Below are positions 30,344-38,327 of a DNA stretch of 64,000 nt, piece by piece. Origin of the DNA: Methylobacterium segetis (lineage in GTDB: Bacteria > Pseudomonadota > Alphaproteobacteria > Rhizobiales > Beijerinckiaceae); contig NZ_SMNT01000253.1 of NCBI RefSeq assembly GCF_004348265.1, positions 1 through 64,000 on the forward strand. Reading direction: 5' to 3'. The position numbers and the translations under genes were made by a program. Position 1 is the stretch's first letter. Each line of letters opens with the position of its first letter. The notes beneath the pieces are model-generated. The model ran no database searches. It was not told the origin of the DNA and was given only the letters and a program-made list of their open reading frames with translations.

Positions 30344-30749
30344 GGATGCCCCCATCGTTCGCGCGGCCCGCTCGGACCGCGTCTGACCCGCCGCCCGTCT
30401 TCGGGGCGTGACCGATCGAGGCGCGCCGGCGCTCAGCGCCCGGCTCCATCGCCTCGTTAAGGTTGATTTAATGCACTTGAAGTTGATTTTGAAAAGGGCA
30501 AAAGCGGCCCGTCGCCCCGGTTTTCCCCGATGCGTGGCGGCGCCCGTTTCGGATCGCGCAGGGGCATCCCCGCACGCCCGAGGGTGCGCGCCGCCGGGGC
30601 CGCCTTGCCTTCAGGCAGGGGCTCTGCTAAGGCCGCGCCCATTCCACACGCGGAGCCGGCCTCATGCCTGAATGAGGCGTTTCCGGTGGCCGGTCCCTCG
30701 CGGCCGGTCGCTTCCTCCGCGGCGGTATCAACCGGAGAGCACACCCATC
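30344..30749. other. Divergent upstream region of lipoprotein gene and rpsB
   Basis: 406 bp. The stretch 30455-30510 is A+T-rich relative to its surroundings and is the most likely promoter zone. The part nearest rpsB is GC-rich and contains small inverted repeats (for example GCCTTCAGGC near 30608), which could form an rpsB leader structure. No gene seen. Confidence 0.45.
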
Positions 30750-31820
30750 ATGGCCGTCGATTTCTCTATGCGTCAGCTCCTCGAAGCCGGCGCTCATTTC
30801 GGTCACCAGTCCCACCGCTGGAACCCGAAGATGCAGCCCTACATCTTCGGCACCCGCAACAACATCCACATCATCGACCTCGCCCAGACGGTGCCGGCGA
30901 TGCACCAGGCGCTGCAGGCGGTGAGCGACACCGTCGCCAAGGGCGGGCGCGTGCTGTTCGTCGGCACGAAGCGGCAGGCGTCGGACACGATCGCCGAGGC
31001 CGCCAAGCGCTCGGCCCAGTACTACGTCAACTCCCGCTGGCTCGGCGGCATGCTGACCAACTGGAAGACCATCTCGGGCTCGATCCAGCGCCTGCGCAAG
31101 GTCGACGAGACCCTCGAGGGCGGCGGCCAGGGCCTGACCAAGAAGGAGCGCCTGATGCTGTCCCGCGAGAAGGACAAGCTCGAGAAGGCGCTCGGCGGCA
31201 TCAAGGACATGGGCGGCGTGCCGGACCTCCTGTTCGTGATCGACACGAACAAGGAGCAGCTCGCCATCAAGGAGGCCCAGCGCCTCGGCATCCCGGTCGC
31301 CGCCATCGTCGACACGAACTGCAACCCGGACGGCATCACCTACGTGGTCCCGGCCAATGACGATGCCGGCCGCGCCATCGCGCTCTACTGCGACCTCGTC
31401 GCCCGCGCCGCCATCGACGGCATCTCGCGCGCCCAGGGCTCGTTGGGCATCGATCTCGGCGCGTCCGAGGCCCCGGTCGCCGAGGAGCTGCCCCCGGCCA
31501 ACGACGATCGCGGCCAGGCGGTCGACGCCGAGGCGCTGAGCCCGGCCGACGTCGCAGCGCTCGCCGAGTCGACGGAGCATTTCGAGCTCCTCGCCGCCCC
31601 GCGCGGCGCGCCGGACGACCTGACCAAGCTCAACGGCGCCGGCCCGCAGATCGTGCAGAAGCTCAACGATGCCGGCATCTACCATTACTGGCAGATCGCC
31701 GCGATGAGCGCCGAGGACATCGCCCGCGTGGACGGTGACCTGAAGCTCAACGGCCGCATCGGCCGCGACGGCTGGGTCGAGCAGGCCCGTGCCTTCGCCG
31801 AGGCCGCCGCCGCCGCCTGA
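30750..31820 (+). CDS. rpsB: 30S ribosomal protein S2 with long C-terminal extension
   Basis: 356 aa from ATG 30750 (MAVDFSMRQLLEAGAHFGHQ); bacterial S2 is usually about 240-260 aa. The S2 core runs to about residue 230 (VVPANDDAGRAIALYCDLVA). The extension includes a linker and a final 60-residue domain, LTKLNGAGPQIVQKLNDAGI followed by YHYWQIAAMSAEDIARVD and GRIGRDGWVEQA. This resembles the helix-hairpin-helix-like module also seen on L21 and NuoE of alphaproteobacteria. First gene of the rpsB-tsf-pyrH-frr cluster. Confidence 0.97.
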   Translation: MAVDFSMRQLLEAGAHFGHQSHRWNPKMQPYIFGTRNNIHIIDLAQTVPAMHQALQAVSDTVAKGGRVLFVGTKRQASDTIAEAAKRSAQYYVNSRWLGGMLTNWKTISGSIQRLRKVDETLEGGGQGLTKKERLMLSREKDKLEKALGGIKDMGGVPDLLFVIDTNKEQLAIKEAQRLGIPVAAIVDTNCNPDGITYVVPANDDAGRAIALYCDLVARAAIDGISRAQGSLGIDLGASEAPVAEELPPANDDRGQAVDAEALSPADVAALAESTEHFELLAAPRGAPDDLTKLNGAGPQIVQKLNDAGIYHYWQIAAMSAEDIARVDGDLKLNGRIGRDGWVEQARAFAEAAAAA

Positions 31821-31827
31821 GCACGCC

Positions 31828-31904
31828 GCGCGGCCCGTCATCGGGCCGCGCCGGACGGCCTGCGAAACCCTTCGGGCCCGGTGCTCAGCCCTTGAGCGCC
31901 GGGC
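31828..31904 (+). terminator. Two hairpins between rpsB and tsf, probable attenuator
   Basis: First stem is a perfect 10-bp repeat (31828-31837 with 31842-31851). Second is a 12-bp stem with one G-T pair (31876-31887 with 31893-31904), followed by a pyrimidine-rich TCATTCTCATT. The lack of a long T run and the downstream tsf suggest partial termination, as known for rpsB-tsf in other bacteria, rather than full stop. Confidence 0.6.
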
Positions 31905-31941
31905 TCATTCTCATTGGAACACGTCACAGGAAGGACCGGCC

Positions 31942-32868
31942 ATGGCCAACATCACCGCCGCGATGGTGAAGGAGCTCCGCGAGAAGACCGGCGCGGGCAT
32001 GATGGATTGCAAGGGCGCCCTCAACGAGACGAACGGCGACCTCGAGGCCGCCGTCGACTGGCTGCGCAAGAAGGGCCTCGCCAAGGCCGCCAAGAAGGCC
32101 GGCCGCACCGCCGCCGAGGGCCTCGTCGCCGTCGAGTCCTCGGGCCACCACGCCGCCATCGTCGAGGTGAATTCCGAGACCGACTTCGTCGCCCGCAACG
32201 ACAATTTCCAGGCCTTCGTCCGCGAGGCCGCCAAGCTCGCCCTCAACACGGACGGCACGCTGGAGGGCCTGCAGGCCGCCCCGTTCCCCGGCGAGTCGAC
32301 CACGGTCGGCGAGCGGCTCCAGAGCCTGATCGCCACGATCGGCGAGAACATGAACCTGCGCCGCGTCGCCAAGCTCGACGTCACGAAGGGCGTGATCGCG
32401 AGCTACGTCCACACCCAGGTCACCGAGGGCCTCGGCAAGATCGGCGTGCTGGTCGCGCTCGAATCCGAGGGCAGCGTCGACGGCCTCTCGGCGCTCGGCC
32501 GCCAGATCGCCATGCACGTCGCGGCGACGAACCCGGTCGCCCTCGACGCCTCGGGCGTCGACGCGGCGACGCTGGAGCGCGAGAGCAACATCCTGCGCGA
32601 GAAGAACGCCGGCAAGCCGGACCACGTCCTCCAGAAGATCGTCGAGAGCGGCCTGAAGACCTACTACAAGGAGGTCACCCTCCTGGAGCAGCCCTTCGTC
32701 CACGACGGCTCGAAGTCGGTCGCGCAGGTGCTCAAGGAGGCCGAGGGCAAGGTCGGCGCCCCCGTCAAGCTGACGGGCTTCGTCCGCTACGCGCTCGGCG
32801 AGGGCATCGAGAAGGAAGAGGGGCCGGACTTCGCGACCGAGGTCGCCCAGCAGGCCGGCCGCGCCTGA
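31942..32868 (+). CDS. tsf: Elongation factor Ts
   Basis: 308 aa from ATG 31942, preceded by AGGAAGGA. Nucleotide exchange factor for EF-Tu. The N-terminal UBA-like domain (VKELREKTGAGMMDCKGAL) and the EF-Tu contact TDFVARNDNF are intact. The core domains run to LLEQPFVHD and SVAQVL. Full length. Sits between hairpins on both sides and follows rpsB, its usual partner. Confidence 0.98.
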   Translation: MANITAAMVKELREKTGAGMMDCKGALNETNGDLEAAVDWLRKKGLAKAAKKAGRTAAEGLVAVESSGHHAAIVEVNSETDFVARNDNFQAFVREAAKLALNTDGTLEGLQAAPFPGESTTVGERLQSLIATIGENMNLRRVAKLDVTKGVIASYVHTQVTEGLGKIGVLVALESEGSVDGLSALGRQIAMHVAATNPVALDASGVDAATLERESNILREKNAGKPDHVLQKIVESGLKTYYKEVTLLEQPFVHDGSKSVAQVLKEAEGKVGAPVKLTGFVRYALGEGIEKEEGPDFATEVAQQAGRA

Positions 32869-32875
32869 ACCCCGC

Positions 32876-32940
32876 GGCCCTCTCCCCGAGACGGGGAGGG
32901 GCCACCTTCCGGGCGCGCGCCCCTCGACGGCGCGCGCCCG
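32876..32940 (+). terminator. Tandem GC-rich hairpins after tsf
   Basis: One stem pairs 32876-32888 with 32892-32903 (one bulged base). A second is a perfect 11-bp repeat, 32910-32920 with 32930-32940. Neither has a T tract, so they may slow or partly terminate transcription, or stabilise the 3' end of tsf mRNA. Confidence 0.5.
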
Positions 32941-33015
32941 CTTAAGTAGAAGCCCCCTCGGTTCGCGTGCAGGCCGGCGCGGTCTTCGGAACGCCGGCGA
33001 CGAGGGGATGGGCTG

Positions 33016-33738
33016 ATGCCGGAGACGACGCCGTTTCGCCGCGTGCTCGTGAAGCTCTCCGGCGAGGCGTTGGCCGCACCGGACGGCTACTGGCTGCACC
33101 CCCCGACGCTCGCCGGCCTCGCCGAGGACATCGCCCGCACGATCGAGGCCGGCATCGAGGTCGCCCTCGTGGTCGGCGGCGGCAACATGATCCGCGGCGC
33201 CCGCATCTCGGCCGCCGGCTTCATCGACCGGGCCACCGGCGATTCCCTCGGCATGATGGCGACGGTCATGAACTCGCTGGCGCTGGAGACGGCGCTCAAC
33301 GCGACCGGCGTGACGGCGCGCACCATGTCCGCCGTCTCGATGCCGACGATCTGCGAGACCTACGCCCGGCAGCCGGCCCTGCACCACCTCGACAAGGGGC
33401 AGGTCGTCGTCCTCGCCGGCGGCACGGGCAACCCCTACTTCACGACCGACACCGCCGCGGTGCTCCGGGCGGCGGAACTGCGCTGCGACGCCGTGCTCAA
33501 GGCGACGCAGGTCGACGGCGTCTACTCGGCCGATCCGAAGCAGGACCCGTCGGCGACGCGCTACGACCGCATCACCCACGACGAGGCCATCGCCCGCGAC
33601 CTCAAGGTGATGGACACCGCCGCCTTCGCGCTCGCCCGCGAGAGCCGGCTCTCGATCGTGGTCGGCTCCGTGCACGCCCCGAGCTCGATCACCGCGATCC
33701 TCACCGGGCAGGCGCCCTCGACCCACGTCATGCCCTGA
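33016..33738 (+). CDS. pyrH: UMP kinase
   Basis: 240 aa. Amino-acid-kinase fold: VLVKLSGEALA at the N-terminus, VVGGGNMIRGA, TGNPYFTTDTAA, and KATQVDGVYSADPK near the nucleotide site. Converts UMP to UDP and is allosterically regulated by GTP/UTP in the family. Length is standard. Lies between tsf (147 bp) and frr (144 bp), each gap with a GC-rich hairpin. Confidence 0.98.
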   Translation: MPETTPFRRVLVKLSGEALAAPDGYWLHPPTLAGLAEDIARTIEAGIEVALVVGGGNMIRGARISAAGFIDRATGDSLGMMATVMNSLALETALNATGVTARTMSAVSMPTICETYARQPALHHLDKGQVVVLAGGTGNPYFTTDTAAVLRAAELRCDAVLKATQVDGVYSADPKQDPSATRYDRITHDEAIARDLKVMDTAAFALARESRLSIVVGSVHAPSSITAILTGQAPSTHVMP

Positions 33739-33882
33739 GGCGCGACGGGCGGCAGCGGCCCCGTTTTCCTTGCGCGATAGGCATTTGCGGCGCTGCCGAT
33801 TTTCGTTCATTGAAGCCCCGGACGGGCGGCCCCAGGGGCGCCGCCCCGGCATGCAATCGGGACGCGTCGGGAACCGCAGGAC

Positions 33883-34446
33883 ATGGCCACACCGGACTTC
33901 GATCTGAACGACCTCAAGCGCCGCATGCAGGGCGCCGTGACCTCGCTCTCGAAGGATCTCGGCTCGCTGCGCACCGGCCGCGCGACGCCGAGCCTCCTGG
34001 ACCCGATCCAGGTCGACGCCTACGGCGCGATGATGCCGATGGCGCAGGTGGCGACCGTGAGCGTGCCGGAGCCGCGCCTCCTCAGCATCTCGGTCTGGGA
34101 CCGCAGCATGATCACGGCCGTCGAGAAGGCGATCCGCGAATCCGATCTCGGCCTCAACCCGCAGACCGAGGGCCAGACCATCCGCCTGCGCATCCCCGAG
34201 ATGAACGAGCAGCGCCGCAAGGAGATGGTCAAGGTCGCCCACAAATACACCGAGGAGGCCCGCGTCGCCGTGCGCCACGTGCGCCGCGACGGGCTCGACC
34301 ATCTCAAGAAGCTCCTCAAGGACAGCGCGATCAGCGAGGACGACGAGAAGCGTCAGGCCGCGGAGGTCCAGAAGGCCACCGACCACCACATCGCCGAGAT
34401 CGACGGCGTGCTCGCCTCGAAGGAGAAGGAGATCATGCAGGTCTGA
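33883..34446 (+). CDS. frr: Ribosome recycling factor
   Basis: 187 aa. Splits post-termination ribosomes together with EF-G. The helical domain signature LGSLRTGRATPSLLDPIQVD, PLSQIATVSVPEPR-type segment MAQVATVSVPEPRLLSISV and the C-terminal helix with EEARVAVRHVRRDGLD are all present. Standard length. Fourth gene of the rpsB cluster. Confidence 0.98.
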   Translation: MATPDFDLNDLKRRMQGAVTSLSKDLGSLRTGRATPSLLDPIQVDAYGAMMPMAQVATVSVPEPRLLSISVWDRSMITAVEKAIRESDLGLNPQTEGQTIRLRIPEMNEQRRKEMVKVAHKYTEEARVAVRHVRRDGLDHLKKLLKDSAISEDDEKRQAAEVQKATDHHIAEIDGVLASKEKEIMQV

Positions 34447-34623
34447 GCCGGACCTGCGGCGGGCGAGGGGCGGTTCCGCATCGACGCGGGGCCCGCGCGC
34501 TCTCGCGGGGCAGGACCTGAAATTGCCCCAAGGATGCGCCAGAGAGGCCCCGGTGCGGGACCGGCGCGAGCGATGGAGAGACGCGTGGAGCAGGCGGAGC
34601 GCGCGCGTCAGGCCGAGGCGGGC

Positions 34624-35397
34624 ATGACGAGCGACGGCCAGACGGCGGCACGATCGGGCCAGGGGAGCGTCGCATCCGCCCCCTGTCCGGCCCCGGGGCA
34701 CGTCGCCATCATCATGGACGGGAACGGGCGCTGGGCCGCGCGCCGCGGGCTGCCCCGCGTCGAGGGGCACCGGCGCGGCGTCGAGGCCGTGCGGCGCGCC
34801 GTGCGCTCGGCCATCGACCTCGGCATCCGCTACCTCACGATCTACAGCTTCTCCTCCGAGAATTGGCGGCGCCCGCCGGCCGAGGTCTCCGACCTGATGG
34901 GCCTCCTCAAGCTGTTCGTGCGTCGCGACCTCGCGGATCTCCATTCCAACAACGTCCGCATCCGCATCATCGGCGAGCGCGAGGGGCTGAGCCCCGACAT
35001 CGCCGCCGTCCTGCGCGAGGCCGAGGAGCGCACGCGCGCCAATACCGGGCTCACCCTCGTCGTCGCCTTCAATTACGGCGGGCGCCAGGAGATCCTGAGC
35101 GCCGTGCGCCGCCTCGCCGCGGCGGTCGCCGAGGGCCGCCTCGCGCCGGAGGCGATCGACGCCTCGCGGATCGCCGACGCCCTCGACACGGCCGGCATCC
35201 CGGACCCGGACCTCGTGATCCGCACCTCCGGCGAGCAGCGCCTCTCGAACTTCCTGACCTGGCAGACCGCCTACTCGGAATACGTCATCGTGCCGGAATT
35301 CTGGCCGGACTTCGACCACGCGGCCTTCGCGGCCGCGATCGACGAGTTCCACCGGCGCGACCGACGCTTCGGCGGCCTCAGCCAGAAGGCCGGATGA
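34624..35397 (+). CDS. uppS: Undecaprenyl diphosphate synthase
   Basis: 257 aa from ATG 34624, chosen because a GAGGCGGG stretch lies just upstream and the length fits; in-frame ATGs at 34534 and 34573 would add a charged extension. Makes the C55 lipid carrier for cell-wall and polysaccharide synthesis. IIMDGNGRWA carries the catalytic Asp, YSFSSENWRRP the substrate contacts, and RTSGEQRLSNFL the diphosphate-binding Arg residues. Its stop overlaps cdsA by 4 bp. Confidence 0.95.
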   Translation: MTSDGQTAARSGQGSVASAPCPAPGHVAIIMDGNGRWAARRGLPRVEGHRRGVEAVRRAVRSAIDLGIRYLTIYSFSSENWRRPPAEVSDLMGLLKLFVRRDLADLHSNNVRIRIIGEREGLSPDIAAVLREAEERTRANTGLTLVVAFNYGGRQEILSAVRRLAAAVAEGRLAPEAIDASRIADALDTAGIPDPDLVIRTSGEQRLSNFLTWQTAYSEYVIVPEFWPDFDHAAFAAAIDEFHRRDRRFGGLSQKAG

Positions 35398-36269
35398 TGA
35401 GCGCCGCCGGCGAGGTCCGCCCGAGCCCGGTTTCGGGCCGCCCCCGCCTGGGCGGGCGCGAATTCGTCCTCCGCGTCGTCTCGGGCGTGATCCTCGCCGG
35501 CATCGTCGTCGCGACGCTCGTCGAGGGCGGCTGGCCCTTCGCCCTGGTCTGGCTCGTGGCGGGCATCGTCGGCGCGGCCGAGTGGATCGGCATGAGCCGC
35601 ACCCGGCCGGGCGGCTTCCTGATCGTCCTGATCGGCGCGACGCTCGGCGGCCTCGCGCTCTGCGCGCAGTCGGGCACGTCGCCGCTGGCCTCGCTCGCCG
35701 TGTTCGTCGCCGGCGCCGCGGCCGTGCTCGCGGTCGCGGCCGGGGGTTGGGGGCGCCTGCGCGCGCTGGCGGCCCTCGCCGCGGCGGCCGTGATCGTGCT
35801 GGTGCCCTCGGCCCTGCGCGACGATCCCGCGATCGGCATCGTCGGGCCGGCCTGGATGTTCGCCGTCGTCTGGTCGACGGACATCGCCGCCTACTTCACC
35901 GGCCGCAGCCTCGGCGGCCCCAAGCTGATGCCCCGGGTCTCGCCGAAGAAGACGTGGTCGGGGGCGATCGGCGGCCTCCTCGCCGCGGTCGCGGCCGGCA
36001 CCGGGCTGATGGCGCTCGCCCGGCTCTACGGCTGGAGCAGCCTCGCCGAGGCGCCCCTGGAGCAGATCGCCCTCGCCAGCGCCGTCGCCTCGATCCTCAG
36101 CCAGGCCGGCGACCTCGTCGAATCGGGCCTGAAGCGGGTCTACGGCGTCAAGGATTCCGGCCGCTCGATCCCCGGCCACGGCGGCGTCATGGACCGGCTC
36201 GACGGCTTCTTCGCCGTCGCCCTCCTCGTCGGCCTCTACCTCGTCCTGCGCCGCCTCGCGGCGGCCTGA
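35394..36269 (+). CDS. cdsA: Phosphatidate cytidylyltransferase
   Basis: 291 aa. Start at ATG 35394 overlaps the uppS stop (ATGA); ATG 35397 is also possible. Makes CDP-diacylglycerol, precursor of all phospholipids. About eight membrane helices. The C-terminal family signature is complete: SGLKRVYGVKDSGRSIPGHG then GVMDRLD. Upstream, STDIAAYFTGRSLGGPKL and SPKKTWSG are also conserved. Co-transcribed with uppS and dxr. Confidence 0.96.
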   Translation: MMSAAGEVRPSPVSGRPRLGGREFVLRVVSGVILAGIVVATLVEGGWPFALVWLVAGIVGAAEWIGMSRTRPGGFLIVLIGATLGGLALCAQSGTSPLASLAVFVAGAAAVLAVAAGGWGRLRALAALAAAAVIVLVPSALRDDPAIGIVGPAWMFAVVWSTDIAAYFTGRSLGGPKLMPRVSPKKTWSGAIGGLLAAVAAGTGLMALARLYGWSSLAEAPLEQIALASAVASILSQAGDLVESGLKRVYGVKDSGRSIPGHGGVMDRLDGFFAVALLVGLYLVLRRLAAA

Positions 36270-36281
36270 AGGAGCCTGCCC

Positions 36282-37460
36282 GTGTCTCTCACCGTCACCA
36301 TCCTCGGGGCCACAGGCTCGATCGGCCGCTCGACCGCGGATCTCCTCGCCCAGCACGACGGCCGCTTCCGCGTCGGCGCCCTCGTTGGCGGGAAGGACGC
36401 GGCAGCGCTCGCCAAGCTCGCCCGCGAGATGCGCGCCGAGTTCGCCGCGCTCGCCGACGAGAGCGCCGGCCCGGCCCTGCGCGAGGCGCTCTCCGGCTCC
36501 GGCATCGCCTGCGGCGCCGGCGAGAGCGCGGTGCTGGAGGCGGCCTCCCGCGAGGCCGACATCGTGGTCGCGGCGGTGAGCGGCGCGGCGGGCCTCAAGC
36601 CGACCCACGCGGCGCTGCGCCTCGGCCGCACCATCGCGCTCGCCAACAAGGAGAGCCTCGTCTGCGCGGGCCACGCCTTCATGCGCGACGCCGCCCGCTA
36701 CGAGGCGCGCCTGCTGCCCGTCGATTCCGAGCACAACGCGCTCGCCCAGGCCCTCGGCGACGGCCGCGTCTCGGACGTGGCCAAGATGACCATCACGGCC
36801 TCCGGCGGCCCGTTCCGGACCTGGACGCGCGAGCGCATCCAGGCGGCCTCGCCGGCCGAGGCGGCGGCCCATCCGACCTGGTCGATGGGCATGAAGATCA
36901 ACATCGATTCCGCCTCCCTGATGAACAAGGGGCTGGAGCTGATCGAGGCGCACCACCTGTTCGCGATCGAGCCGGAGCGGCTCGACGTGATCGTGCACCC
37001 GCAATCGATCGTGCACGGCCTCGTCTACTGGCGCGACGGCGCCGTGACCGCGGGCCTCGCCATGCCCGACATGCGGGTGCCGATCGCCCATTGCCTCGGC
37101 CTGGGCGACCGGCTCTCGATCGCGCGCGGGCGGAATCTCGACCTCGCGGCGGCCGGCAGCCTCACCTTCGAGCCCGCCGACGAGACCCGCTTTCCCTGCC
37201 TCGCGATCGCCCGCGCGGCGCTGGCCGAGGGCGGGGCCGCGCCGACCGTGATGAACGCGGCCAACGAGATCGCGGTCGCCGCCTTCATCCGCGGCGAGAT
37301 CGCTTTCTACGGCATCGCCGATCTGGTGGGGCGGGCCTGCGAGCACGTCGCCGGCACCTATCGGACGGCGCCCGCCGACGTCGAGGAGGCGCTGGCCATC
37401 GACGCGCATGTGCGCGCCTGGAGCGGCAAGGCCCTGCCGCAGCAGCGCGCCGCGGGCTGA
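36282..37460 (+). CDS. dxr: 1-deoxy-D-xylulose 5-phosphate reductoisomerase
   Basis: 392 aa from GTG 36282 with AAGGAG upstream. Second step of the MEP isoprenoid pathway, feeding UppS. NADPH motif ILGATGSIGRST, LANKESLVCAG, the metal-binding PVDSEHNALAQAL, and MNKGLELIEAHHLF are all present. Follows cdsA by 12 bp. In many alphaproteobacteria rseP comes next; here a TetR/efflux cassette intervenes. Confidence 0.97.
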   Translation: MSLTVTILGATGSIGRSTADLLAQHDGRFRVGALVGGKDAAALAKLAREMRAEFAALADESAGPALREALSGSGIACGAGESAVLEAASREADIVVAAVSGAAGLKPTHAALRLGRTIALANKESLVCAGHAFMRDAARYEARLLPVDSEHNALAQALGDGRVSDVAKMTITASGGPFRTWTRERIQAASPAEAAAHPTWSMGMKINIDSASLMNKGLELIEAHHLFAIEPERLDVIVHPQSIVHGLVYWRDGAVTAGLAMPDMRVPIAHCLGLGDRLSIARGRNLDLAAAGSLTFEPADETRFPCLAIARAALAEGGAAPTVMNAANEIAVAAFIRGEIAFYGIADLVGRACEHVAGTYRTAPADVEEALAIDAHVRAWSGKALPQQRAAG

Positions 37461-37467
37461 GGCAGGC

Positions 37468-38112
37468 TCAGGCCGCCGGGCCGTAGGCCGCGAAGAAGAC
37501 GCGCACCGCCTCCTCGACCCGGTAGCGCATCTCGGCCTCCGTCACGGGTCCGCCGGCGCAGAACAGGAGCCGGGTCAGCAGGCCGGCCTGCGTCAGGTGG
37601 AGGAAGTGCTTGGCCGCGAGGTCGGGATCGGCGATCACCAGCCGCCCGGCCGCGACCTGCGTCCTGAGATAGGCCGCGAGCCGCGCCGCCCCCTGCGCCG
37701 GGCCAGCCTCGAAGAAGGCTTGGCCGAAGCGGGGAAACTTCTCGCTCGCGCCGATCACCATGCGGATCACCTGGACGTGCTCCGGCCGGATCATCTCGGT
37801 CAGGTAGGTGAGGCCGAGGCGCATCAGCACCGCGCGCACATCCGGATCGTCCGCGTCGAGGCGGAACAGGGCCTCGGCGAGGCAGCGCTTCTCCTCCAGA
37901 GTCAGCGCCTCGAACAGCGCCTCCTTGCTGTCGAAGTAGACGTAGAGCGTGCCCTTCGAGACGCCGGCCGCCCGGGCGATCTCGCCCATGCTCGCGCCGT
38001 CGAATCCGGAGCCGAGGAACACGGCGCGCGCGCCGTCGAGGATCTGCCGGCGCTTGTAGCCGTCCGCAGAGGTGCGACCGGCAGGCTCCAGGATCGCGGC
38101 GTCGCTCGTCAT
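37468..38112 (-). CDS. TetR-family repressor of the adjacent efflux pump
   Basis: 214 aa from ATG 38112; the longer frame to 38220 would run into the first operator-like palindrome and is unlikely. The N-terminal helix-turn-helix is clear: GASMGEIARAAGVSKGTLYV followed by YFDSKEALFEAL. The C-terminal ligand domain is of AcrR/TetR_C type (EALFRLDADDPDVR to the end). Divergent from an EmrA/EmrB-type pair. Two matching palindromes lie in the shared intergenic region, so autoregulation and pump repression relieved by a ligand are likely. Ligand unknown. Confidence 0.92.
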   Translation of the reverse strand: MTSDAAILEPAGRTSADGYKRRQILDGARAVFLGSGFDGASMGEIARAAGVSKGTLYVYFDSKEALFEALTLEEKRCLAEALFRLDADDPDVRAVLMRLGLTYLTEMIRPEHVQVIRMVIGASEKFPRFGQAFFEAGPAQGAARLAAYLRTQVAAGRLVIADPDLAAKHFLHLTQAGLLTRLLFCAGGPVTEAEMRYRVEEAVRVFFAAYGPAA

Positions 38113-38220
38113 CGTCGTCTCACTCACGCACCAAGCCGGCATTCTGGCGGATTCGCTCACGGCGCGAAATCCGGGCGGCCCGCCGTCGCGTCGCGACGGC
38201 CGCGCTGTCCGAGAATGCAT

Positions 38221-38239
38221 TGACCGAACCGTTCAGTCA
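38221..38239. promoter_or_regulatory. TetR-type operator, distal copy
   Basis: TGACCGAAC-C-GTTCAGTCA, a 9-1-9 inverted repeat with one mismatch. It has the same left half-site as the perfect palindrome 67 bp downstream. Lies nearer the regulator gene, so it may mediate autoregulation. Confidence 0.75.
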
Positions 38240-38287
38240 TCATAGATATGTCCTGTCGCTCCGTCGGGGTCAACCTGCGCGGAGGCT

Positions 38288-38306
38288 TGACCGAACGGTT
38301 CGGTCA
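38288..38306. promoter_or_regulatory. TetR-type operator, proximal to the pump genes
   Basis: TGACCGAAC-G-GTTCGGTCA, a perfect 9-1-9 palindrome ending 21 bp before the membrane-fusion gene start. Its position would let a bound repressor block transcription or early elongation. Confidence 0.82.
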
Positions 38307-38327
38307 GAGATTGCAACGGGTGAGCCG

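Noticed and set aside
31924..35352. 1142-codon minus-strand frame across tsf to uppS
   Set aside because: It is the antisense shadow of five well-recognised genes. High GC with biased third positions keeps the opposite frame open; the translation is Arg/Gly/Asp-rich with no domain.
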